DNA from: Ancylobacter koreensis
Lineage (GTDB): Bacteria; Pseudomonadota; Alphaproteobacteria; Rhizobiales; Xanthobacteraceae
Assembly (NCBI RefSeq): GCF_023016525.1
Contig: NZ_JALKCG010000003.1
Location: 1-64,000 of the forward strand
DNA: 64,000 bases
Reading direction: 5' to 3'
This document shows positions 1 through 7,791 of the stretch, piece after piece (the first letter of the stretch is position 1; each line of letters starts with the position of its first letter). Made by a program: the position numbers and the translations under genes. Under the pieces are notes generated by a model. That model made no database searches. It worked only from the letters and a program-made list of their open reading frames with translations, and was not told the DNA's origin.

Positions 1-40
1 CCGCACGCCCGAGAGGGAAAATCCAACCGTCAGGGCGAAC

Positions 41-496
41 TCACAGCTGGATAGAAGTTGGGGGCAACGTCACGACGATCCCAACAGGCGGGTCCAGCCA
101 GTACCGAGCTGCCGTCTCACTCATATAATCCACGTAGGCGGTGGTTGGATTGCCGCTGGAAATGAGATCAAAATCCCCGCGATGCAGTGGGGCGTCGCTG
201 CCAAATTCTACCGCCAGAATCGCCGCCTCTGGACCACGCCGCTCGCGAAATAAGCGCGCGGCCTCAAGCGTTTCCCAAGCATAGACACTTGCGAGGCGTG
301 AGGGTTTGTTCGGAGCTCCAGCAGCACGCGCAGCCTCCAGCGCCAACTCCCATAGAAGGTTCGCGATGAAATCCGGTGCCGGCATGGGCCCGCCTGGCCG
401 AAACTGCCGATAAAGGGCTGCGTGACGCTCCGGCCTGATGACGTCGCCGGGGAACAGGCTCGCTATCGTGACGTGATAGGCGTTGCGTTTAGACAT
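41..496 (-). CDS. Hypothetical protein, possibly ADP-ribosyltransferase-fold (DUF2441-like)
   Basis: A complete 151-residue protein that I cannot name with certainty. It has an N-terminal YHVT followed by LFPGDVI, a central PSRLASVYAW stretch and a C-terminal tail with a conserved-looking ARYWLDPP. This combination (YHVT, PSR and a glutamate-rich helix) recalls DUF2441 or RES-type ART-fold domains, but that is inference from memory of the family pattern. No signal peptide or membrane segment is visible and there is no clear ribosome-binding site. It reads leftward at the outer edge of the accessory patch next to tRNA-Asn, so it is probably cargo of a degraded mobile element. It could be part of a toxin pair, but no partner is identifiable. 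Confidence 0.6.
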   Translation of the reverse strand: MSKRNAYHVTIASLFPGDVIRPERHAALYRQFRPGGPMPAPDFIANLLWELALEAARAAGAPNKPSRLASVYAWETLEAARLFRERRGPEAAILAVEFGSDAPLHRGDFDLISSGNPTTAYVDYMSETAARYWLDPPVGIVVTLPPTSIQL

Positions 497-564
497 CTGC
501 TATTCGCCACGCTGCGTTATCATCGCTCGATAATGCGTGAGTGGAGAAAACTCGCCTCACTTAG

Positions 565-801
565 CTAAACAGTACCCGCTTGTATCTCCGCAGCAAGAGA
601 TAATATTATTGCTTTGGCCTCTTCTCTCAATCGACTACGCTCGTGATCGTTTGTTTCGCTCCCGACAACTGGCGTCATTATCTTTACAGTTACTGACGAT
701 CCCGTTGTGCCTGATGGGGACTTTACTTGAAATTTAACGTTACCATGGCGACCTAAAATCTCTGAAAACTGGATGGTGGGGCCTGAAAATTTGTATGTCA
801 T
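565..801 (-). CDS. Small hypothetical protein
   Basis: A 78-residue protein of unknown function. The start is well supported: GGAGG lies six bases upstream of the ATG. The first half is polar and beta-like (QVKSPSGTTGSSVTVKI) and the second half is a predicted amphipathic helix rich in E, R and A. Codon use is visibly more AT-rich than the core genes of the window (many ATA, AAA and TTA-type codons), as expected for recently acquired DNA. The next gene on the same strand starts at 496, 69 bases further on, so the two may share a transcript. No domain is recognised. Confidence 0.55.
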   Translation of the reverse strand: MTYKFSGPTIQFSEILGRHGNVKFQVKSPSGTTGSSVTVKIMTPVVGSETNDHERSRLREEAKAIILSLAAEIQAGTV

Positions 802-906
802 ACCTGTCCTCCGTCAGAGGTAGCAGCGTGCCACGTCTGCAACCTGGTGGGAAGGGGGCGGAGTACCTGCTCGCGGACTGATTCGGGGGTGAAGCGGTCG
901 GCTTTG

Positions 907-933
907 GCAGAGTCGCCATTATGGCGACTCTGC
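907..933. repeat. 27-bp perfect palindrome
   Basis: Two 13-base arms, GCAGAGTCGCCAT and its exact complement, are separated by one base. The ten bases CGACTCTGCT from the right arm recur at 1028-1037, about 30 bases before the start of the excisionase-like gene at 1067. A palindrome plus an extra half-site directly upstream of a small DNA-binding protein suggests an operator or a recombination-directionality site. There is no T-run, so a terminator is less likely. Confidence 0.7.
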
Positions 934-1066
934 TGGTGTCCGCCGCCTATGGCGCCATGCACCGTCTCCGGATGGATCAGTTCGTAAAGCTCCTTCCGGC
1001 GGGGCGTGGCGTAGGCTCCAGGTGCGCCGACTCTGCTATCCCTCCCGCTCCATACAGGAGCGCGCC

Positions 1067-1348
1067 ATGGCCAACCCCGCCCCCAACCAGATCCGCTTTG
1101 CCGTAGAGCCGCGTCTCGTGCCGCCGACGAAGGCGGCGCGGCGGCTGCATCTCACGCTTGCCGAGTTCAACCTGAAGCGGGAAGCTCTGTACCGCGCCGG
1201 CTTCCCGCAGGCGTGCAGCGTCACGGGGCACTACGACCTGGTGGCGATCGACGCCTGGCTGGATCGGCGGAGTGGTGTTGGCGCCGTCGAAGATGTGATG
1301 GCGGAGGCGCGGCGGAAGCTGGACGCGAGGCGAGCGGCACGTGGCTAA
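1067..1348 (+). CDS. Excisionase-like winged-helix small protein
   Basis: A 93-residue protein whose middle (VPPTKAARRLHLTLAEF, then ALYRAGFPQ, then a TGHYDLVAIDAWLD stretch) matches the small winged-helix or AlpA/Xis-type proteins that sit immediately before tyrosine integrases in many Rhizobiales. The start at 1067 is chosen because CAGGAG lies six bases upstream; an earlier in-frame start at 1022 lacks this. The stop overlaps by eight bases the GTG start of the integrase fragment at 1341, so the two were translationally coupled. Its probable role is a DNA-bending excision factor or regulator of the element. The palindrome at 907-933 and half-site at 1028-1037 may be its targets. Confidence 0.7.
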   Translation: MANPAPNQIRFAVEPRLVPPTKAARRLHLTLAEFNLKREALYRAGFPQACSVTGHYDLVAIDAWLDRRSGVGAVEDVMAEARRKLDARRAARG

Positions 1349-1430
1349 CATCAAGCTCCCCCACTACGTCGTCCGCAAGGGCAAGTACGGCTATTGGCTG
1401 CCGACACCGAAGATGAAAGCGGCCGGCTAG
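1341..1430 (+). pseudogene. N-terminal remnant of a tyrosine-type integrase
   Basis: A GTG-started frame of 29 codons begins ANIKLPHYVV and continues with a KYGYWLPTPKMKAAG segment, then meets TAG at 1428-1430. This is the characteristic N-terminus of a Rhizobiales phage or island integrase subfamily, whose full members run to several hundred residues with the catalytic R-H-R-Y at the C-terminal end. No catalytic domain follows in any frame, so the gene is truncated. It overlaps the excisionase-like gene by eight bases, the usual arrangement for an intact pair. Family assignment is from memory of the N-terminal pattern. Confidence 0.6.
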
Positions 1431-1779
1431 CTTCGCAGCGCACAACGCAAGCCCGCCGCCCATTTAGGGCAGCGCTTGCGCAATACGAGAATCGGGTTGA
1501 ATGTGTCCGTGGGCTTGGAAACCCGGACGAAAGCTATAGCGCGACACCCTTGGCGGGGCTTAGCGCCGAAGCACGACGCCTCTTGGCGGAGGCATTGTGC
1601 ACATGACGGCGCCTTGGCGGGCGCGTCGACCTAGCCATATTGGCCGGGAGCGATGCGCTATGTCCAGAGGGTTCGCCCTTAAAAGCGCGTTGGCCTGTCG
1701 CTTTCGCAGGTTTCCAACTCCCGGCTGCCGGTCTGTCACCGGCAACGGCCTTGGAAAGCCGATACGAAAGCCAACTCCC
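1431..1779. other. Gene-poor remnant segment after the broken integrase
   Basis: About 350 bases with no convincing gene. A short open frame ending at 1606 has a C-terminal piece (LAGLSAEARRLLAEAL) that resembles the end of a real protein, so it may be the tail of another deleted gene fused by deletion. I see no RNA gene or terminator here. Confidence 0.4.
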
Positions 1780-2238
1780 ATGCTAATCGACCCTGACTTC
1801 GGGCAAGCCCCGATCATCGACCGCGCCAGCACACGGCGCGACCTGTCCCTCATCATCGAACGCGCCATCGAGGCTCTGGACGCCATGGATGGCGACTTGG
1901 ACTTCGAGCCGGACGATGACGCCGAGGACGACGACCCGGCCGGCTGCGATATCCTCGACGAGCCGCACGACCCAGCCGACGACCTCGCTGCGGACCCGGA
2001 CGCCGCTCACCTTCTGCGAGACGAATTCTGGTTCGGCCAGCGGATGTATGACACCCGCGAGGAGCGCCGGCAGGCCGCCGAACAGACGCTACAGCATCTC
2101 GCTAACATCACGGGCCGTCCGTTTCAGGCGACCAGCTTCCCGCGGGTGACGTTCTATCCGCCGCGCCGCCCCAGAGGTGACGTGCCGCTGCGCGAAGCCG
2201 TGCTGGTCAACGGCGTGCTTGTGGAGGTGCGGAAATGA
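1780..2238 (+). CDS. Hypothetical acidic protein, Rhizobiales mobile-element type
   Basis: A 152-residue protein starting MLIDPDFGQ. Residues about 20-40 read as IERAIEALDAMDGDLD followed by a strongly acidic stretch of aspartates and glutamates. This layout (a helix ending in LDAMDGDxDxE and then an acidic tail) is common in uncharacterised proteins of rhizobial prophages and islands. The open frame extends upstream to 1597, but only the ATG at 1780 begins sequence with protein-like character. The last four bases overlap the start of the next gene (ATGA), so the two are co-translated. The function is unknown. Confidence 0.65.
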   Translation: MLIDPDFGQAPIIDRASTRRDLSLIIERAIEALDAMDGDLDFEPDDDAEDDDPAGCDILDEPHDPADDLAADPDAAHLLRDEFWFGQRMYDTREERRQAAEQTLQHLANITGRPFQATSFPRVTFYPPRRPRGDVPLREAVLVNGVLVEVRK

Positions 2239-2462
2239 ACGTTCACGCCCCCATAGACGCCGACAACGGCACGATGGCGCGCGCCACGCAGAGCGAGCTC
2301 GCCGCCATCGCGAGCCGCGTGAGGTCGGCCATCCGCCTCGCCAAGCTCGCTTTGGATGACGGGCAGGATCGTAGCGACGCCTGGAACCTTATCGACGACG
2401 CCCTGGCTTTTGCCGTCGAGGAGGCGCAGAGGATGGAAGACACGGCCTTCAAGGGCCTCTGA
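2235..2462 (+). CDS. Small hypothetical helical protein
   Basis: A 75-residue, mostly helical protein (ASRVRSAIRLAKLALDD, then ALAFAVEEAQRMED). It overlaps the upstream gene by ATGA, indicating translational coupling, and a strong terminator follows 57 bases after its stop. No domain is recognised. The pattern resembles small orphan proteins paired with the LDAMDGD-type gene in rhizobial elements, which suggests the pair is a conserved accessory module. Confidence 0.6.
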   Translation: MNVHAPIDADNGTMARATQSELAAIASRVRSAIRLAKLALDDGQDRSDAWNLIDDALAFAVEEAQRMEDTAFKGL

Positions 2463-2518
2463 CCGGCCGGCGGGCCACCGAACGGACGTATCCCATTGCC
2501 GGCGTGCCCGCCTGCTGC

Positions 2519-2554
2519 ACCCCGTCGCTCGAAAGGGCGGCGGGGTTTTCTTTT
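2519..2554 (+). terminator. Rho-independent terminator
   Basis: A 12-bp stem (2519-2530 with 2535-2546, including two G-U pairs) is closed by a GAAA tetraloop and followed by TTTTCTTTT. It ends the two-gene unit 1780-2462. Confidence 0.85.
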
Positions 2555-2723
2555 CGGTTCGACTCCCATGCGGAGCCAAAAGTGCGTGGGAGGGGATGTG
2601 TCCGGCGTCAGAGCCAGCAGATTCGCTACTTCAAGCGGGGCATACGCCGTAGGGAAATCGATAGGGTTGCGCCGAGGACGATCGGCGAAAACTCAACAAT
2701 ATCAATGTCTTGTAGAGAAAGAT

Positions 2724-2799
2724 TGGCTCCCTGAGCAGGACTCGAACCTGCGACCATTCGATTAACAGTCGAACGCTCTACCAACTGAGCTATCAGGGA
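2724..2799 (-). tRNA. tRNA-Asn (GTT)
   Basis: The 76-base cloverleaf reads leftward from TCCCTGA at 2799. The acceptor stem TCCCTGA pairs with TCAGGGA, the anticodon loop is CTGTTAA with GTT, the T-loop is TTCGAGT, and the 3' CCA is encoded at 2724-2726. Its 3' end faces the accessory patch, the geometry expected for an integrative element that used this gene as an attachment site. Confidence 0.97.
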
Positions 2800-2830
2800 C
2801 CGGGGACGCCGGGGCGTCTCGGAGGCCGGC

Positions 2831-2859
2831 GATATAGCAACGCGGGACCGGTTTGTGAA
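2831..2859 (-). promoter_or_regulatory. Probable sigma70-type promoter of tRNA-Asn
   Basis: On the minus strand, TTCACA (2859-2854) is followed after 17 bases by TATATC (2836-2831). A GC-rich discriminator then precedes the tRNA start about 32 bases later. Spacing and position fit a stable-RNA promoter. Confidence 0.55.
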
Positions 2860-2872
2860 GCCGGTTCCGCGT
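2840..2872 (-). terminator. Hairpin after the MsbA-like gene
   Basis: A 12-bp stem (2840-2851 with 2861-2872, one G-U pair) and nine-base loop lie 15 bases past the exporter's stop codon. There is no proper U-tract, and it overlaps the -35 region of the tRNA-Asn promoter, so termination activity is uncertain. Confidence 0.4.
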
Positions 2873-2887
2873 GGCATGTGGATATCC

Positions 2888-4687
<1,800 letters not shown>

Positions 4688-4804
4688 CAGGCTCTTTCCT
4701 TTGTACATCGGCCCGGATCGGCGCCCGGGCAGTCCCGTGTCGGCACGCCGAAAGGGCGGGCGCGGAACGGCGGGATCATCAACGACGAACCCGGCGTGTT
4801 GTCA

Positions 4805-4816
4805 AACCGAGCGGTT
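4805..4816. promoter_or_regulatory. AACCGAGCGGTT palindrome, putative operator
   Basis: AACCG and CGGTT arms flank two bases, in the wider context CAAACCGAGCGGTTC. A near-identical 15-base copy lies at 6074-6088 in front of tolC. The dyad is typical of TetR-family operators. This copy is 118 bases upstream of the MsbA-like start. Confidence 0.4.
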
Positions 4817-4945
4817 CTGCCGGCCGGCAAACCCTGATCGACACTAGCTTTCATGCGGCATCGGAATATGTCGGCAACCTTGACTTGCCGGGGCCAGCGA
4901 CACGCGCCGCCGGCGCGGTAAGCAGCCGGCGGCGCGTGCGTGAAC

Positions 4946-5019
4946 TGGAGGCCACGCCCGGAATCGAACCGGGGTGCACGGATTTGCAGTCCGCTGCGTA
5001 ACCACTCCGCCACGTGGCC
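4946..5019 (-). tRNA. tRNA-Cys (GCA)
   Basis: A 74-base tRNA reads leftward. The acceptor stem GGCCACG pairs with CGTGGCC, the anticodon context is GACTGCAAATC (GCA), the T-loop is TTCGATT, and the discriminator T and CCA are encoded. On the minus strand, TTGCTC and TATGAG (5063-5058) with 17-base spacing may form its promoter. Confidence 0.97.
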
Positions 5020-5350
5020 GACCGGGCGTGCGAGGCATCGCCCGATGGACCGGCGGCCTCATAACAGAGCTGTTCGCGATGAGCAACGCGCTCCGTCGGG
5101 AAGCGCGCCGCATGTGCCTCTGGACGACGCTGCCTGTGGATGGCGCCGCCGGGCGCTCTCCCGCCTCTGCGGCAGCTTGGCGCGGCGAGGGGGCGCGAGG
5201 CTGGAAATCTTCGAGACAGGGCCGTCACGACGCTTGCATTGGGCGCGCTGCTGCCGCAATTCTGCGCTCGCGTCCCGCTGCGCCCTGCGGCGCGGTGGCC
5301 CGTGGGCGCTCGTGGGCGCCATGCCCGTTTCGTTTCGAGGTTGTCGCCGA
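5020..5350. other. Intergenic region between tRNA-Cys and the PIMT-like gene
   Basis: About 330 bases without a convincing gene. The left part probably holds the tRNA-Cys promoter. Several open frames cross it on both strands, but none has protein-like composition or a ribosome-binding site. Confidence 0.5.
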
Positions 5351-6013
5351 ATGATCGATTTCGCCGAGATGCGCCGCGCCATGGTCGACGCGCAGGTCCG
5401 CGCCAACGACGTCACCGACCTGCGGATCGTGGCTGCCATGCTGGAGACCCCGCGCGAGCGCTTCGTGCCGGCGGCCCTGCGCAACTTCGCCTACATCGAC
5501 GACGATCTGCTGGTGAAGGAAGGCGCGCCCGCGCGCTACCTGATGGAGCCGATGGTGCTGGCCCGGCTGCTGCAGGCGGCCGAGATCGGGCCGGACGCGC
5601 TGGTGCTCGACGTGGGCGCGGCGAGCGGCTACTCGACCGCCGTGCTGGCGAAGCTGGCCGGGCAGGTCGTGGCGCTCGAAGAGGACGCCGAACTGGCGGC
5701 GCAGGGCTCGGCGGAGCTCGTCGGGCTCGGCCTGCTCAATGCGGCCTATGTGCAGGGCCCGATGACCGCCGGCTGGCCGGCGGAGGCGCCCTATGACGTC
5801 ATCCTGCTCAACGGCTCGATCGATTCGGCGCCCGAATCGCTGCTGGCGCAGCTCAAGCCGGGCGGGCGTCTCGTGGCGGTGGTCGGGCGCGGCCGGGCCG
5901 GGCGCGCGACCGTGTTCACGCACACCTCCGGCGGCATCGGCTCGCGCGTGGTGTTCGACGCCGCCGTGCCGCCGCTGCCGGGCTTCGAGGCGCGGCCGGG
6001 CTTTGTTTTCTAA
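5351..6013 (+). CDS. Protein-L-isoaspartate O-methyltransferase family protein (divergent)
   Basis: A 220-residue class I SAM-dependent methyltransferase. It shares the PIMT N-terminal helix (MRRAMVDAQVRANDV) and the PRERFVP segment. The SAM-binding motif I, VLDVGAASGY, lies at residues 85-94, followed by VVALEED. The substrate-loop TISQP expected between these parts in true PIMT is replaced by ARYLMEP (61-67), so isoaspartyl repair activity is doubtful. A canonical pcm is present at 32344-33000. This PIMT-like gene precedes tolC, as in other Rhizobiales, and may be linked to it functionally. Confidence 0.8.
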   Translation: MIDFAEMRRAMVDAQVRANDVTDLRIVAAMLETPRERFVPAALRNFAYIDDDLLVKEGAPARYLMEPMVLARLLQAAEIGPDALVLDVGAASGYSTAVLAKLAGQVVALEEDAELAAQGSAELVGLGLLNAAYVQGPMTAGWPAEAPYDVILLNGSIDSAPESLLAQLKPGGRLVAVVGRGRAGRATVFTHTSGGIGSRVVFDAAVPPLPGFEARPGFVF

Positions 6014-6075
6014 GGGTTTTCGTCCACCCCTGTGGCTGATCTGCCGCGTGTCCGATTAAATCGCTCGTCTAACCA

Positions 6076-6087
6076 AACCGAACGGTT
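6076..6087. promoter_or_regulatory. AACCGAACGGTT palindrome, putative operator
   Basis: A second copy of the AACCGNNCGGTT dyad, in the context CAAACCGAACGGTTC, lies 105 bases upstream of tolC. It differs at one base from the copy at 4804-4818 upstream of the MsbA-like gene. It may be a binding site for an efflux regulator not encoded in this window. Confidence 0.4.
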
Positions 6088-6191
6088 CACAGCCCCTCTC
6101 CGAGCACCTATCCTGCATACGCGTCATCAGAGACAAGAGAGTCGCGGGGCAGGCGACTCCACCCAGTGAAGCGTTCGCAGAGGTTTGGACC

Positions 6192-7601
6192 ATGTGGCTG
6201 TCGGCTACCGGGGGTAAGGTCGTCGCATTCGCGGCGGTCATTTTTGCCATGGGCATTTCAGTTCCGGCGACGGCTCAGACTCTTGAGCAGGCCTTGGTGG
6301 CCGCGTACCGTAACAATCCCACACTCAATTCGCAGCGCGCCGCGACGCGCGCCACCGACGAATATGTGCCGATCGCCCTGTCGGGCTATCGTCCGCAGAT
6401 CTTCGGCAGTGCCTATGCGGGGCAGCAATGGACCGAGACGCGGCTTGATCCGGGTTCGGCGGCGGCGCTGAGCGGGGGCTCGCTCTCCGTCACCAAGACC
6501 TCGCCGACCGGCTTCGGCATCACGATCAGCCAGACCATCTACAACGGCCTGGCGACCGCGAACTCGGTGCGCAGCGCCGAATCGCAGGTGCGCGGCCAGC
6601 GCGAGCTGCTGCGCAACACCGAGCAGCTCGTGCTGCTCGACGCCTCCACCGCCTATATGAACGTGCTGCAGAACGCGGCGCTGGTGGACCTGCAGAAGCA
6701 GAACCTCGAAGCGCTGAAGGAAGAACTGCGCGCGGCCCGCGACCGCTTCTCGGTGGGTGAGATCACCCGGACCGACGTCGCCCAGGCGGAAGCCTCGGTC
6801 GCCAATGCGCAGAGCGACCTCGCGCTTGCCGATTCCAACCTGAACACCGCCAATGCCGTGTTCTTCCGCGTGATCGGCCTCAAGCCGGTCAAGCTGTCGC
6901 CCGGCCGGCCGATCGACCGGCTGCTGCCCAGGAACCTCGACGCCGCCATCGCGCAGGGCATCGGCCACCATCCGGCGGTGAAGGCGGCGGAATTCGCCGT
7001 CGATGCGGGCCTGTCCAACGTGAAGGTCGCCGAGGCGGCTCTGTCGCCCACGCTCAGCCTGAACGGCTCGGCGTCGTCCGACTACAACAGCTCGACCAAT
7101 ACCGAGCGGCAGACCTCGGCGGCGGCGACGCTGAACCTCACCGTGCCGATCTATCAGGGCGGCGCCGAATACGCGACGATCCGGCAGTCCAAGGAGACGC
7201 TGGGCCAGCTGCGTATCGAGGTCGACGTGAATCGCGACCAGGTGCGCTCCAATGTGGTGCAGTACTGGGGCGCGCTGGAAGCGGCCAAGGCGGCCATCGA
7301 ATCGGCGCAGGCCTCCGTCGCCGCCAACGAGATCGCGCTGCGCGGCGTGCGCGAGGAATGGCGCGTCGGCCAGCGCACTACGCTCGACGTGCTGAACGCG
7401 CAGACCGCGCTGTTCGACGCCCGCGCCAGCCTCGTCATCGCCCAGCGCGACCGCGTGGTGGCCTCTTATGCGGTGCTCTCCGCCAGCGGCGAGCTGAACG
7501 CCGTGCGGCTCGGCCTCAAGGTGCCGGTCTACAATCCGCAGGTTCACTACAACCAGGTCCGCGACGCCTGGATCGGCGTGCGTACGCCCGGCGGCCAGTG
7601 A
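6192..7601 (+). CDS. tolC: TolC-family outer membrane efflux protein
   Basis: A 469-residue trimeric outer-membrane channel for type I secretion and RND or ABC efflux. A signal peptide (hydrophobic 9-22, cleavage near ATAQ at 26-29) is followed by TLEQALVAAYRNNP, the classic start of OEP repeat one. The second repeat begins near IDRLLPRNLDAAIAQGIGHH, and the usual paired coiled-coil and beta segments follow (TRTDVAQAEASVANAQ and RTTLDVLNAQTALFDAR). Length is normal for TolC. It is monocistronic or follows the PIMT-like gene after 178 bases, and has an operator-like dyad upstream and a strong hairpin after its stop. Confidence 0.92.
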   Translation: MWLSATGGKVVAFAAVIFAMGISVPATAQTLEQALVAAYRNNPTLNSQRAATRATDEYVPIALSGYRPQIFGSAYAGQQWTETRLDPGSAAALSGGSLSVTKTSPTGFGITISQTIYNGLATANSVRSAESQVRGQRELLRNTEQLVLLDASTAYMNVLQNAALVDLQKQNLEALKEELRAARDRFSVGEITRTDVAQAEASVANAQSDLALADSNLNTANAVFFRVIGLKPVKLSPGRPIDRLLPRNLDAAIAQGIGHHPAVKAAEFAVDAGLSNVKVAEAALSPTLSLNGSASSDYNSSTNTERQTSAAATLNLTVPIYQGGAEYATIRQSKETLGQLRIEVDVNRDQVRSNVVQYWGALEAAKAAIESAQASVAANEIALRGVREEWRVGQRTTLDVLNAQTALFDARASLVIAQRDRVVASYAVLSASGELNAVRLGLKVPVYNPQVHYNQVRDAWIGVRTPGGQ

Positions 7602-7608
7602 GGGCGCC

Positions 7609-7638
7609 ACCGGCCCCGATCCGCGTTCCGGGGCCGGT
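7609..7638 (+). terminator. Strong hairpin after tolC
   Basis: A perfect 10-bp stem, ACCGGCCCCG with CGGGGCCGGT, closes a ten-base loop and begins seven bases after the tolC stop. Only TTAACC follows instead of a U-tract, so it may terminate poorly or mainly protect the 3' end. Confidence 0.45.
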
Positions 7639-7710
7639 TAACCATACGCACCAATCTCCGGGGGGCGTCGAGATGTTACGGCTTGGCGCGCGACGCCGGG
7701 CAGTACACAC

Positions 7711-7726
7711 TTTACGAAGTCTTAAC
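7711..7726 (+). promoter_or_regulatory. CtrA-box-like site upstream of popZ
   Basis: TTTA-N7-TTAAC differs in one base from the CtrA consensus TTAA-N7-TTAAC. A further half-site TTAACCAT lies at 7637-7644. The site ends 65 bases before the popZ start at 7792, a sensible place for a promoter regulator. It would collide with translation start if the upstream ATG at 7729 were used. Confidence 0.45.
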
Positions 7727-7791
7727 GCATGATTCGCGCGACGCGGCTGCTGGGCCTGCGCCGTGTCGGCTCGATGATCGGAATCAGCGCA

